A DNA stretch of 64,000 nt from Dryas octopetala (GCA_963921425.1 OY992835.1:18476001-18540000); one strand, 5' to 3'. Positions 1 through 12,310 are shown, counted from the stretch's first letter. Made by a program: numbers and translations. Notes: generated by a model not told the origin, from the sequence alone.

Positions 1-55
1 GTTTTCATACAAACATCGATGGAAGCACATTGTGTTTTTCAAGTTTCTCCCTTAC

Positions 56-1143
56 CAAACCAGGAAGTAGAAACATGGGACCCCCATAGTCCCCAGGCCA
101 ATGACCATCATGTGCCTGGATTGTCGAATAAAAACTGATGGCCCTTCTTAATGTGGTTGTCACCACCTCTTCTGTCACCTCTTCTTCATCTTTAACTTTT
201 AGTTGTGGTAGATTAGTAACACAAGGATTCTCCTTTGCAAACTACATTTCAGGAACGAAAAATTTATAAGAAAAGGAAAACATAGTAATTAAACAACCAA
301 AAACACAAACTTCAAACCTCATATGATTTGGCCCGAAATAACTAAAATCCTTTGCTCATATTGTCAGGGGATTAAGAAATTAGGCATAACTGAGGAGACT
401 AATGGCAAGGATGGTTATCCGGTTTAAGCAGCCATCCGTTAACAAATTATTATAGATCTACCCAGATGCTACATATGAAAGCTGAGAATACAAGAAACAG
501 AAAAGACGAAAATTATATATGAGCCTCTGACCATTGTATGCAAAATGTTGGATGGCATTGCAGTTCAGCATAGGAATAATGATAATGCGGTATTGCAAAT
601 ACAGATCATCTGGAAGAAAAAAGGTTCAAAATTACAATGCAATTTGACCACATTGTTCAACCGCATACTAGTGCTGGTATACATAATTTGTTGATCCAGA
701 AGATCAGAGTGATATTCATTCAGTTACTATACACAACGTGAAGATCAAAGTTCTATTAATTTCCTTCATTGCATTGTGAAAAGCTAAGATTTAAATTGCC
801 ATGCTTCAGCAGTCACAAGATAAACCATACAAACAAATAAACAGCAAGGGATTAAAACAACAAAGAAAAACCCAGATCAAAGCTCAAGAAACTGAAGGCT
901 TTTATGAAAGTGGGTGTTTGTAATTGTAATTACCTGAATTCTCATGAGGAGGTCAGAGCTGTGCTGCCTCTCAAAGCGGTTGTCTCGGAAAGCCTTGCGG
1001 GCATCTTCGATTTGTTGAAGCTCTTGTGGGGTTCCAAGCTCTGGATGGAACTCCCACACTTGGCGTCCCAAGTGATTGTTCACACTCTTCAGCCATTCAC
1101 CACCTTCTCCTACTGTCTCTGTCCCAATCTTCAGCTTCCACAT
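56..1143 (-). CDS. CAS1: Cycloartenol synthase, 5' part (exons 1-2); gene leaves the window
   Basis: Cycloartenol synthase cyclises 2,3-oxidosqualene to cycloartenol, the first committed step of plant sterol synthesis, at the ER membrane. Exon 1 is 1143-934 (70 codons; starts MWKLKIG, ends SSDLLMRIQ) and exon 2 is 241-56 (62 codons). Both junctions are GT-AG in phase 0. Exon 2 carries the segment [18 protein letters not shown], typical of cycloartenol synthases; the amyrin/lupeol-type enzymes further right have SPHGHWPAE instead. The rest (about 630 residues) lies left of position 1, so catalytic residues cannot be checked. The ATG was chosen because MWKLK is the standard N-terminus of the family. 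Transcription is leftward, divergent from gene A 12 kb away. No clear TATA box was seen upstream. Family assignment is confident; the symbol is by similarity only. Confidence 0.85.
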
Positions 1144-2120
1144 TTTGACCCCCTTTTTATTTTTTAAGAACTATTGATTGAATGAGTTTCTTAAAAATCA
1201 ATGATCAAGAAAGTTTGATTCTTTATGGGAATTCCTTTTTTGTTTTGTGGGTTTTGTGGGTCAGTATGAAAGAAAGAGAAGAAAAATTAGTTTTTCAGCT
1301 TCAAATTGGGCATTTGGTGGTTGCCAGTCGGAACAGCTTGGTTTTCCCTCCACGTCCATGTGAACGCATCAATTTTCTTTTTCTTTTTCTTTTTTTGCCA
1401 TTTGAGCGCATCAATTATTATTATTATTATTTGCATAAAATAGATAATTATTCTTCAGAAGATAAATGCAACTTTAAGGTCATATTTGGTGCAATGAATT
1501 AAAAAGTGGGAATAATTAAAGAGATAATTAGGTTTAAATTTTTTAAAAAAATAGTTTTTACATGGAGATCGAAGGTGTTTTAAAATTTATAAGAAAATAT
1601 TTTTAATTCATAATAATTTATAAAAAAATCATTTTAATTCATAATAAAGTCATTTTAATTTATAAAAAAATCATTTTAATTCATAATAAAATCGTTCCCC
1701 GATTTGAAGGGTTTTTCCCTTCCTAGAGTGTAGAGTGAGCTTTGTAAAGACTGCATGTTAAGTTTTAACTCCGAGAAAAAATCTCGGAATTAAAACCTAA
1801 TATAAAGCCGTCAAAAAAGAAAAATAAAATGATTTAATTAAAAACCCTAAATCTCTACCGGTCTTAGTTTAAGAAAGACTTATAAAATAGATTGGACTCT
1901 AAGTCTCTCATAATTAAATTATGAGAACTCCTAACTGTCTTCTCGTGCCTTCTTTTTTCTCCTGTCAATTTTGTAGTGCAGTCTTTTAATCGAAATAGTT
2001 CATTTTTTAGATTACTCTTTAAAAATCACATCTCCATAAAAAATTAACTAATTCAGAAATTATTTAATCATCTAACTGTTATTAAATAAATAAATGTACG
2101 GTAAATTAGCTATTACTTAC
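1144..2120. other. Upstream spacer of the cycloartenol synthase gene
   Basis: No gene is recognised. The stretch is AT-rich with a T-run near 1376-1396. Three imperfect copies of a ~32-bp TTTTAATTCATAATAA unit lie at about 1601-1692. A short hairpin lies at about 1757-1787, in which TTAACTCCGAG pairs with CTCGGAATTAA. It must contain the 5' UTR and promoter of the leftward gene, but no convincing TATA box was found. Confidence 0.5.
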
Positions 2121-2300
2121 AAAAACTTATTATGTATAACCGATATACTGTCATGTGGTATAATTAACCTATGTGTTATAATATAAGTAAATGTTATTAA
2201 TATTATACCTTACAAATATAAATATGTCGTCCAACAATACTCTCACACATTAGATAAGTTATACTATGTTGCAGTATATCGGTTATATCTAATAATTTTT
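2121..2300. mobile_element. MITE family X, copy 1
   Basis: A ~180-bp element with terminal inverted repeats built around TATAACCGATATACTG (left, ~2134) and its reverse complement CAGTATATCGGTTATA (right, ~2273). The inverted similarity continues outward through AATTATTA-like sequence to roughly 28 bp. A second copy with the same ends and interior lies at 44245-44424. No coding capacity. The flanks (1990-2110 and 2310-2410) resemble the two halves of the element at 2848-3056, so this copy may be nested inside another MITE. The target-site duplication is unclear. Confidence 0.7.
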
Positions 2301-2847
2301 CGTTACGAAGAATGTCTATTAATTTGATAACAACTAAATGACTAAATGATTATCGATTTGATTAATCTTTTAGAAAGATGATCTTTAAAAAATTATCTAA
2401 AAATATAACATTAGAATACTGCTACCTTTCCTACCTTTCCTCTTAAAATATTCATACCTAATCTCTAACAACTAGCAGTCTAATTGGATAATGATATATA
2501 TAGAATTCCTATTCAAAACAAGGACACCACGTACCAATTATATATCACTGCATCATTGCCACTCAAGATAGTCACTACATCCTTACCATTTGAGTTATTG
2601 AGTCGCTACGATCATCTTTATCCTTACCATTTCACCAATATTACCAAGATTCAAGACATTAATGCCACCATTATTATTGACATTAATGTCACCGTTTTGG
2701 TTGCAGATTTTTTTGTTACAGAAAGGTTAAAGGGAAAATTGAATACCAACTTTGACCTTAGATGTGAGAGTAAAAGAAATTTTAGTTATATATCTTCTCT
2801 TTCTATCTTCTTATTCCACAGTGTTGTTTGGTGAATGGAACTATTAA

Positions 2848-3056
2848 TTTTCTAGATCATCATTAAAAGATCATGTATGTTAAAAACCAATCAAATCAAA
2901 AATTATTTGGTCATGTAATTGTTATAAAATAAATAGACGATTTTAGTAACAGTTAGATTCACCGTCGATTTATTTGATAAATTATATGACTAAACGATTT
3001 TCGATTTAGTTAATTTTTTACATATATAATTTTTAAATTAAAAGTGATCTAGAAAA
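2848..3056. mobile_element. MITE family Y, ~209 bp
   Basis: The ends TTTTCTAGATCA and TGATCTAGAAAA are inverted repeats, and the similarity continues imperfectly inward, so the element could fold back on itself. The interior shares sequence (for example ATTATTT..TCATGTAATTGTTAT and GACTAAACGATTTTCGATTT) with the segments flanking the element at 2121-2300, which indicates a second, interrupted copy there. Non-coding. Confidence 0.6.
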
Positions 3057-3220
3057 AGAACATTCATATCATGAAACTACATTGCCGAATAAAAATTATA
3101 AAAAAAAAAAAATTAGAAGGAGAAAGTAGAAAATATAAAGTAGCTAGCATTCCTCTTAAGAATAACTACTCTCTCTATTATGAGAGTTACAAGTTTAGTC
3201 TCATTCATGTGCAAACGTTC

Positions 3221-3303
3221 GCACCCAACGTCAAGCGCTCGGTGACCACTGCCGAGCGCTTGATAGTGTAAAATTTTGCAACACCGAGCGCTCGGTGCTG
3301 GTT
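3221..3303. repeat. GCGCTCGG palindrome cluster, locus 1
   Basis: Three copies of the self-complementary core (C)GAGCGCT(T/C)GG sit within 80 bp, and another pair lies at about 3618-3652. The same core recurs near 8053 and around 12036-12303, in two loci that also carry runs of GCAGATGCA. A dispersed non-coding repeat family is the simplest reading; no known element is recognised. Confidence 0.5.
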
Positions 3304-3389
3304 TGTCGAAATTTATGTTATGGTTTCCCAAAATTCCAGAGCTAAACCTTAATCTAACGCCTTACCAAGGCCATTTTATACCCTAGGAG

Positions 3390-3552
3390 TAGGGGTGACA
3401 ATTTTTGACCCGATAACATGATTACAGAGTACACGAATATGACACGACACGAGAACACGACAGTGTACATCCTTTGGGTTCGTGCAGTTGTCGACCACGA
3501 ACTCAAATGACACAACATGAATACGACACGATAACACGAATTGACACCCCTA
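3390..3552. mobile_element. hAT-type MITE with diverged 8-bp target duplication
   Basis: A 163-bp element starting TAGGGGTGACAATT and ending AATTGACACCCCTA. These imperfect inverted ends have the TAGGGGTG start common among plant hAT MITEs. The flanking octamers are CCTAGGAG (3382-3389) and TTTAGGAG (3553-3560), identical at six of eight positions, as expected of an aged 8-bp hAT duplication. The interior holds CACGA/ACGAC-rich inverted segments. Non-autonomous. Confidence 0.75.
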
Positions 3553-4632
3553 TTTAGGAGGGGATGTGGTGAACCCATCGGGGTACGTATACCCTCCAAA
3601 CTCAGCGAAGAAAGCAGCGCTCGCCTGTTTTAAAAAATCATCGCCAAGCGCTCGGCGAAACTACCTAATCAAATTTGTAACAACAACATAATATATAAGT
3701 GATCACCTGGTCAGTCAAATTACAACAATAGAATATGGTGAAAAAAAACAAACTGGAAGAAAAATAAAAAATTTTGGACGGTTAATATTTTCAAACATAG
3801 TCTTTAATTTCTCAATATCTTACATATACGTTCTAAAAGTTTAGGAAGATGATATTGGCGAGCCCACAACAAAATTTTATAACTTTTTATTTTTTTTTTT
3901 TCTATTTCTATACAACCAAATCTCCGGCCATTGATTTCCAATTGGACAACTGCAAGCATGCTGGCAATAAATCTTAATTAAGAAGATGAAAGAAAATTCA
4001 ATGGACAGCCCGACTCTCCCTCCTTTCAATTAGTGCACCAAGAGATTTTCTCAACCATATATTTGAGACATAGGAAAATATATTTTAAAAATATGTTTGT
4101 AATTTAATGGGACTACTGCATGTAACAAAAGAGTGAAGCCAATTCAAGAAATAAAACAATGCCGATTTGAGACGGCCGAGTTTAATTTCTATAACCAGTC
4201 TTGGCCGACTGACATTTTTATTTGACAAGTTTAATTCAATACTAATTTATGAATAAAGTTGGGGAGAAAATACAATCTATATAGATCTAATTAGTACTCC
4301 ATGTTGGATTTGAAAGGTGGTTGAAACTTGAGATGGAGACTTTTTTTGTTTTTATTTTTCATGAACATATTGAGCTTACTTCATCTAGTCTTAGCCAGGA
4401 CGGAGCAAAAAATTTATTTATAGAGGGACCAAAAATTCATATGTATTTACTGGATGGGTCATTATATAGTTTTTTCCTAAAAATTTTAGAAATACCATAA
4501 ATGTTTTTTAAAATTTTCTAAAATATGTATAAAGCTATATGTGAGTTGGGATCAAACGACCTCAGGCCCACATGTAGCTCCACCTCTTGTCTTAGCAAAA
4601 ATGTATCTCAATTGTATATCGCACTAACTTAA

Positions 4633-5006
4633 GAGCATCATCAATGGATGGGGCAAATGATGAGGCAAATTTTATTTGTAGTGTCATGTCAGATTATGAT
4701 ATTTCAATGAATGAGACAAACTCATTGTCAAATTTTATCCAAGGAAAAATCATGAAATATTTGACCCAATGTCAAATTAGAGTAAATTGGGGCTCACTTA
4801 CTATTCAACCAATAAAAAAATATAATTGCATTATTTCATCAATTTCAATAAAGTAGCTTTTACTAAATTAATAAAATAATATTTGCTCTAATTATTTATC
4901 TTTGGAGTGACAAATTTTTGAAGTAGCAAATTTTCTTATTAAAGTGCCACAAGTTAGTAAAGGACAGTTTTGACCTATATATTTGTTACCTCCATGGGTG
5001 ATGCTC
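4633..5006. mobile_element. GAGCATC-end MITE, copy 1 (~375 bp)
   Basis: The left end reads GAGCATCATCAATGGA and the right end TCCATGGGTGATGCTC, inverted repeats of about 16 bp with mismatches. The element is flanked by TAA on the left and TTA on the right, compatible with a PIF/Harbinger-type three-base duplication, though a TA duplication one base out is equally possible. Size and ends match the element at 6566-6942. No coding potential. Confidence 0.65.
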
Positions 5007-5930
5007 TTATTTATAGAGTTTGAATTTCTCTCTTTCAATATTGCGGATTATAATCTCAGCTAAATTTTGGGACGTCAACCTTGCTAGTTGTAAAGTTAGC
5101 GCTAGCAGCAGTTGTTGCTAACTAAGATAGGCAAAGATTGTACGTACCTTTGTTGCACAACTAGCTAGCCTATACTCATGTGGTCCATCATTGGAATTGA
5201 GTTTTTAGTTTTATGACCATCTCAGAGCCAAATCCATACAAAGGGGCTTATACCCTCCAAGCTCAATTGGTTAGAAACTTGAGCTCTTTATGCCCAAAAT
5301 CTAACATTGCTAATAACTAAAAGGAAATAGATAGAAGAATATTGGTCAAAATAATTGGAATTACATTTGAGTAATACCATGTTACTTGTAATTTTTACTT
5401 GTATATGCACATTGTGTGTGAAATGCATGTGCAAACAATTAGAATAGTACGAGTCTTGTAAGTTAATACATTTTTTTTCAGTCGAAGACTGTCCTTAATG
5501 TAAATAATCGACTTTGTGTGTGAAATTAATGTACAAACAATCACAATAGTAGTTATGAAGTTTTGTTATATTGTCCTTAATATTTATAGTAAATCAACGC
5601 ATGCAGTTCAACCAATTGAGACTTGAGAGAGAATGAAGCTAGGGAGATATAATCATTTTCGAGGGCCATTCATATATCCTTAGTGAACCTAGCATATATA
5701 TATAACTAGGGTGCTCTCCAAATCTATGTGCTTTTCGTCCCTTCTTAATTTGTTATCATGAAAGTCTTGGGGAATTAACAATAATAAGAAAAAAAAGAAA
5801 AAGAAAAAGGCATTTGTTGATGCACAAAAATCGTCTAAGCAGTCAATTAATGAGTTGCTATTAATTAAGTTACTAACCAAAGAATTTTGGATTTAAGATC
5901 GAGCTGCCTTGTGATTCAGGCCTATCGATC

Positions 5931-6074
5931 ATGAGCTGGCAAGTGCAGCCTTCCTCTGTGCTACGTGTGGGGGACGAGCACAGAGGAGTACTCGAGCAAG
6001 TTCCAGGCCGGGACAAATCGGTGTACGAAGGCACCGAGGCATATGGACTTGTGATCGGGCTTGGCATTTCAAAG
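5931..6074 (+). CDS. Possible orphan first exon, 48 codons, function unknown
   Basis: An ATG at 5931 opens 48 codons that end exactly at a consensus-like donor (AAG then GTCAGT). The stretch is clearly richer in G+C than its surroundings and avoids stops despite lying in AT-rich DNA. The translation begins MSWQVQPSS and ends GLVIGLGISK. No family is recognised and no downstream exon could be linked. The opposite strand is also open across it, which weakens the case. It may be a relic exon, a captured fragment or chance. Confidence 0.25.
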
Positions 6075-6565
6075 GTCAGTATATATATGCCATGATTCAG
6101 GTTTGGTTGGTGGTCCATATCGTTTTGCCATGGTGCAATGTCGTTGTCTGAACAGTACGACATGTAGTTATACTCGGTAGAATGTGATATAAACAACGTT
6201 ACAGACCCTCCTAAGTCCTAACCCAACCCCAAAAATGAATGCTAGCTCTAAGATTCGATCTTTTCCCAACAGATCCATATATATATATATATATATATAT
6301 GTCAGACCATGGATTAGCCCATATTCAAGATGCCGTTTTCTAAGACCAACTAAGGAGCTCAATCATATGTTGGAAAAATTAACATGAGGTCAAGTTTATA
6401 ACTTTTAGGGTAAGAAATAAGATCGAGTTCATGGGGTCAATTGACTCCCCATGTGCCCCAATGTAGATCCGCCCATGGATAACACCATATGGAGTACTAA
6501 ATAATTCACTACAATAGATCAATATTCATGATCAGATCCCTCAATATGAAATTAAATAAAAATAA

Positions 6566-6942
6566 GAGCATCTCTAATTAATAGACTCTACAAATAGTTT
6601 TGGATGCTCCATTTGCTGTGCCAGGTAGGGAAAATTTACTCCAACAAACTCTTCAAATGAACTTTTCAAAATAGGGACCCAATTAAGATCAACTAGTTAA
6701 ATTTGAAAAGTGAATTAGGCTCTTCAAATCAAATTTATTATTAATTTAAAATTTGTTTAACATTTAAAATTTAATATGTTCATAATTAAAATCAAATTTT
6801 TTTTTAAAATTTGAATGGTCTATTAAAGTGAATAACTTTATGTCTTTAATTTTTAATCTTCAAATTGCCACATAGCGCAGCTAGGTCAATAAAGTAGGAT
6901 TTGAAGAGTAAAATTTAAAGATCGAGTCTCTTTGAGATGCTC
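6566..6942. mobile_element. GAGCATC-end MITE, copy 2 (377 bp, TAA duplication)
   Basis: Begins GAGCATCTCTAATTAATAGA and ends TTTGAGATGCTC, with TAA immediately on both sides (6563-6565 and 6943-6945). GAGCATC inverted ends plus a TAA duplication fit a PIF/Harbinger-like (Tourist-type) MITE. It is the same size class as the copy at 4633-5006. Non-coding. Confidence 0.75.
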
Positions 6943-7347
6943 TAATAACAACAAATGTAGGAATCTCTATTCTACAACATGTATAAATTAATTAAGCATC
7001 AATCAAAGCTCAAAATGATGAAAGAGTATTTTAGCGTCCAAAAAGGAGCATATATATATATGCTAGCTATTAAGTAGATATTTTAATGTGCGATTGCGTA
7101 TACGAGAATGAGTACAAATGGGGAGTAGTAAACGAAGAAATAAATTAATTATTGACCAAATATATGTATATACTCTAAAGTACAGCCCACGTTGTTTGAA
7201 ACTTTGAATTAATATTCATACATTAATCATCATCGATCATACTAGTAGTTGGCAATTTGGCGTCACTATCATGATAAATAAAATAAGTAGCTGAGGCAGA
7301 CACTAGTGTGGAATATATCAATCTCTATTATTGCTAAATCACCAACC

Positions 7348-7350
<3 letters not shown>

Positions 7351-7422
<72 letters not shown>
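7351..7422. repeat. (AG)36 microsatellite
   Basis: Uninterrupted AG dinucleotide run of 72 bp, likely length-polymorphic. Confidence 0.95.
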
Positions 7423-7423
<1 letters not shown>

Positions 7424-8039
7424 AAACTCTTTAAGAAATTAATAAAAGATGGGGTATGAATATTAATTAGTCCAACCAACAAGTGATAGACATATCACTT
7501 GGTTAATTAATTAATTTGGACAATTATAATATATTCTCTACTATACATTTATATGCTTCTTCTTTTTTCCAGTACTTGGATCGTCAACCATCTATTATTG
7601 TGAATTACTTATTTCATATGAAACCCATGTGCATGGATGGACGAGATCTATGCAAATTGTGAAGAAAATCAAAGAAGACATGCACGACGACTCATCTACC
7701 TACCTTGACCAAAAACTATTTGGCTTTGAGTCCCTCTCATACGAGCCTTGTGTTTATTTTGTGTTAATGTTGTTGTTCAATCCTCTCTTTCAATCATTTT
7801 TCTAAGCACGTACACGCATGCATGTGGATACTAGCTAGCTACAACCAAGGACCATATTTTGCTAACCCATTAAATGTGTGTGACACTTGTAATAAAGGGA
7901 TAACCTTTGTGGCAATAACTATTAATTTCTCTTGGACAAAAAAATTTAAGGACAAAAACCTCAAGTTCTTAACTGAAAATTAATACACCTAAAAAAATTA
8001 AGCTAAAGGACATTCTATCCGCATGCGCGGATCCGTCAG

Positions 8040-8260
8040 CATAAAAAAAGCTGCCGAGCGCTTGGCATTCTTGCAGCATTTGCAACTTTTTGAAGATGCA
8101 GATGCATCTACATCTGTATTTTGGGCTAATTTTAGAGTTGCATCTACAGTTTTTAGGATATTTTGAACTTGCTTATGCAAGTTTTAGGATGCAGATGCAA
8201 TGTGTATCTGCAGTGTTTAGGATGAGATGCTCTGCAATTGTCAAGTGCTCAGCAAGAACT
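8040..8260. repeat. GCGCTTGG core plus GCAGATGCA repeats, locus 2
   Basis: Starts with a CCGAGCGCTTGGC palindrome and continues with spaced GATGCAGATGCA / TTTTAGGATGCAGATGC units. The same combination of core palindrome and GCAGATGCA runs recurs at 12015-12310, so this is a dispersed family. Unlikely to be coding: it is short and low-complexity on both strands. Confidence 0.55.
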
Positions 8261-8351
8261 GTCGTGCTGTGACTGTGACTGTCTCTTTAAAAAAATTCAA
8301 TTCAGTCACAACCTAATTGTGATTATCTCGCAATTTAGCTGTGATTGTCGA

Positions 8352-8470
8352 CGTTCAGTCACAACTAAATTTGAAGTTGTGAGTGTCGAACAATCACAAC
8401 TAAATTGTGAGATAGTCACACAAATTTGAAGTTGTGAGTGTCGTACAGTCACAACTAAATTTGAAGTTGA
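8352..8470. repeat. Short tandem repeat of a ~60-bp unit
   Basis: The block CAGTCACAACTAAATTTGAA followed by GTTGTGAGTGTCG is present about twice with partial flanking copies. CACAACTAAATT and its near inverse AATTTGAAGTTGTG alternate, giving some fold-back potential. No gene is seen here. Confidence 0.6.
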
Positions 8471-8764
8471 GACTATATTAGCTAACTTTTAAGACAATAT
8501 AAAAGTCTCAAGGACAATTTTGTCAAAACTTTATAAATTTTAACTAACATCCATCATATGTGGGTCAAAGGACAAAAATGTCAAATGGAAAAGCCTAAAA
8601 CAAAAGGGCCAACATGTCTGTGACCTAATCTAAAAAACTACATTTAAATTTGGTAGTCCAATTGAAATATTATATGGTCTTCATGCTATTCTAAAAAATT
8701 ATTAAGATTTAGTATTTAATCCTACTTTTTTATTAAAGTTAAGATATTTAATTATACAGTAGTG

Positions 8765-8960
8765 CTAGACATCCTACATTTTTATACCACAATTTCATAC
8801 CACTTTATATGACAACTTATATGACATTTATACGTATATTAGACACTAAAACATAAATAAATAAATAAATAAAACCCAAAAAGAAAAAAAAAAACTCTGT
8901 CCAGTAAAATAATAGTACGTGAGATAATATAAAATGTGGTAAATATAACATTATTGTTAA
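8765..8960. mobile_element. MITE family Z, copy 1 (~195 bp)
   Basis: Shares CTACATTTTTATACCACAAT, a TTAGACACTAAAA block, an A-rich centre and GTCCAGTAAAATAAT with the sequence at 46290-46478. The ends (TAGTGCTAGACATCC.. and ..GTGGTAAATATAACATTA) are weak inverted repeats. Two copies in one window support a small non-autonomous element; the superfamily is not determined. Confidence 0.6.
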
Positions 8961-8969
8961 ACATATGAG

Positions 8970-10427
8970 GTCAAAATATAAAAATTTTCGGATAAATATC
9001 GATTCTTATGGCAACTTCTAATCCACAAGGGTCATTGTAGTATTGCAGTTTCAAAAATTTCAATGTGAAAATGTGTTGTAGTAGTTTTTACTTAATTTGT
9101 CTCTTAGCGCAAGAGCTGAGCAAGATTGTGAGCTTACTTAATTTGAATTAGAGCTCTTGGCCACAAAAAAAAAAAAAAGAATTAGAGCTTTTTTTTTTAT
9201 TATTATTTTTTCTCAGGGAGTTGGTAGCCGAGCTGACGCCCATTCTTTGACCTACATATCACTTGATACTAGGCAAGGCTCAACCCAAATTCACTTCATG
9301 ATCGAACACTCACCAACTTTGAATTGAACAGCACACTTTTATAATATCTCATTTCATTTTTATTAAGATAATCAAATATTAGAAAAATAACAATTCCTTG
9401 TTAATTAATATTAGATGATTAATTAATTTCTTACTTGTTAATTAATATTCTCTTTTTTCGGGGTTTCTCACTGGTTTCCTAGAAAGTGTCAATGCCAACT
9501 AGACACAAGATCTATATATACTTGAAATCAGTAGATATAATCTAATTAATTAATCATCTATTTAAAAATTATGAGTCTATAAATGTTGCTTTCAGCATGT
9601 CAATATAATGAATACTTAATTTGCGTTGAATAAGTCAAGCCCGCCAGTAATATTTTAGTGGTACCAATATCATCACTTGTGTGTTTGCAAGAATAACCTC
9701 AACAAATTTATGTATATATATATATATATATGTTCATCAATGATCATTAAGCTAGTAGTCAAACTTTTCGTTCTGTATACATATGAAATTTCACGGCATG
9801 CCACAGGGAACATGATGAAGTCCACATATATGGCAGAGTACCTTTGTTCTGGTGTTATTGGTTGGGTTTAAGCTCCATACTCTAAAATCCATCATCTAGC
9901 TGAAAGGGGCTTTAATTTAAGCATATCTACATCCCAAACGTAAAAGAATAATTTGTTTGTTGATGGTAGCCCCCCCAATACAAGGAGGTTCTGAATTAAT
10001 AAATAAAACTAATCTCCACCATTGATTTAACTTGAATATAAAGTTGACATATATAGGCAAATTTAAAGAGGATGTCCATACTTTTTAACAAAAATTAAAT
10101 ACCCTCAAACATCCTCTTCTGTTATGTTTCTCTTCAATCTTCCTATGCATATACACACAAATAAAAAGTTAGTACTTCATATCAACCAAATTATTACTTC
10201 ATCAATAACAACATTAATTGGTACGTATTGTTAAAGTAAGTAATGCTCAGGATTATCAGTCATAAGCCAAGAACGTATAGTTGGTGATCTCCTTAATTTG
10301 GTCGATCTGTCAATCTAAATGCGTTAGTTGGAATCTAAATGCCATAGTTGCAGAGTTGCAGCTAGCACACTTTGATTGGAGGTGCCACTTTTTAAAATCA
10401 ACTATACATGTTGTTTATGACTGCACC
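8970..10427. other. Spacer without recognised genes
   Basis: AT-rich DNA with A/T homopolymers near 9165-9215, a (TA)n run at 9713-9731 and scattered short open frames that lack splice or family support. No RNA gene or transposon ends were recognised. Confidence 0.5.
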
Positions 10428-10430
10428 TAA

Positions 10431-11120
10431 GGCCCGTTTGGGATTGAGGTGGAAGACCCAAAAGCTGTTGTGGATGACAATTCTCAATCATTTACATCAA
10501 TTTTGGTGTTTGGTAAAAAAATTAAAAACTGTTTTTTCCTACAATTCTCAACTCTCCACAACAAAAACAGAAAGCAGGTTTTTAGATGCTTTTGAAACCT
10601 GCAGTGAATCACAGCAACAATGAATATTTTATTTTACCCATAATATCTTCATTGATTTCTATATTTTTTAATTTGTTTATTTTAAATTAAAAAATATGTC
10701 CATTGTTAGTTATATTTTATATTTTGATAATTAATTATGATATTTTATTTGCACGATTAAAATTATAATATACCTAAAAAAATAATACACATATTTATTT
10801 AATAATGTTGTTCTTAGAAAAATTAATGCTAATAAAAATTTGTAGCCAAAAATTTTAAAAACAAGTAAAAAACATTTTATTTTTACCAAATAAATAAGTG
10901 AAAAACACTTTTAGCATCATGTCTATTTTAGTAATTATACACAGTCACATCACTTTTATATTAACATTTACCAAACACTTTGATATTGTTTTTTGCACTC
11001 ACAGCACTTTTGAAAACATACTTTACTAAACACTCAGTTGCTTTACTTTACAGCTGACTTTACTTCATAGTTATTTTACCTCACAACTGTTTTTTCACAT
11101 AGCAATACCAAACTGACCCT
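10431..11120. mobile_element. PIF/Harbinger-like MITE, ~690 bp
   Basis: The left end GGCCCGTTTGGGATTG and the right end ATACCAAACTGACCCT are imperfect inverted repeats of the GGCCCGTTTGG type widespread in plant MITEs. TAA flanks both sides (10428-10430 and 11121-11123). The interior is AT-rich with reciprocal stretches such as AAAACAGTTGTGAGG-like sequences near both ends. No transposase is encoded. Confidence 0.65.
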
Positions 11121-11279
11121 TAACATTTCAAAAATTAAGAATTATAAATATTTTGTTTGGTTCCTTCTCTTGTAGTTGTAGTAGGTCAAGCAAATTGTAC
11201 AAGCTAGGACCGACTTGTGTTAAGGACGGCTAGCTTTTCCTACCAAAATAGAAAATAGGTGCTAGGTGCCTTTTACACT

Positions 11280-11280
<1 letters not shown>

Positions 11281-11374
<94 letters not shown>
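11281..11374. repeat. (GA)n microsatellite, ~94 bp
   Basis: Essentially pure GA run. It creates open frames of alternating residues on both strands that are not genes. Confidence 0.95.
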
Positions 11375-11377
<3 letters not shown>

Positions 11378-12014
11378 CATTTTAGTAATTTACATATGAG
11401 ACAATTAGAATTCCTGACCAACGTGTTTTCGTCTCTTTCTTTGTGGGTGTGTCAAAATAGTACAGCCAAAACATAGCATAATATTGGCCTTTTATTTCTG
11501 CAATTATTTATTTTCTAAACAAATTAAATTATATAGTACATCTAAAGAAAACGACATTCGTTAGTATCAATTTTAGATGTGGAACAATTAGGGTGATTCC
11601 ATGGTTTTGTACCCAAGTGAGATACTATATACAGCCAAGATATAGCATATAAATATACAATGGCCTTTGACTGATGCAATTTTCAATTTTTGTGTTTTTA
11701 CTATCACATGCTATGAATTTTCTTTTTCCCAATTATTGCAATTTGGACTTTTTATATGCGATATTAATTTGTGACCAACTTTATTGTTGGAGGAATGCGG
11801 GCCTGGCTGGAAGAAATTGTAGGTTTAAAATTCATTGCTTCTTGCAACCAATTCAAGTAACCAACTTTTATGCTCATAAATAAAGTTTGCTTTCTAACAA
11901 AAATACATATAATAAATTACTTATAAACCTAGTTTTTGAAAGATTTTTAACTGACAACTCAACCAAATAAAAAATGAAGTTTCAACTAAATTTGTCTGTA
12001 TACGCACGTTATCC

Positions 12015-12310
12015 TTGTCGAGGGCTCGACACGCCCAGCGCTCGGTAGCTTGCCGAGAACTTGGTGGATGCAGATGCACTCTGCATCTACATTTGGACAC
12101 TTTTAGGTTGTAGATGCATCATTTTAGGTTGCAGATGTTTTTTTAAGGTTGCAGATGCATTTTTTTAGGTTGAAAATGACATATTTTAGGTTGTACATGC
12201 ATATTTTAAGTTGCAGATGCAGTTTTCAGATGTAGATTAGGTTGTAGATGAGGGTTGCATTTGCAACCGCCAAGCGCTCGACAGATACTTACCGAGCACT
12301 CGGTGGACAA
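12015..12310. repeat. GCGCTCGG and GCAGATGCA repeats, locus 3
   Basis: Begins with CGACACGCCCAGCGCTCGG and ends with CCGAGCACTCGG. Between them are at least seven TTTTAGGTTGCAGATGC-type units of about 25-30 bp. It is the same repeat family as at 8040-8260, with the palindromic cores bracketing the GCAGATGCA run, which suggests a defined element and not scattered motifs. Confidence 0.6.

Noticed and set aside
11281..11374. Ser/Leu or Arg/Glu open frames across the GA microsatellite
   Set aside because: Pure dinucleotide repeat translation; no gene.
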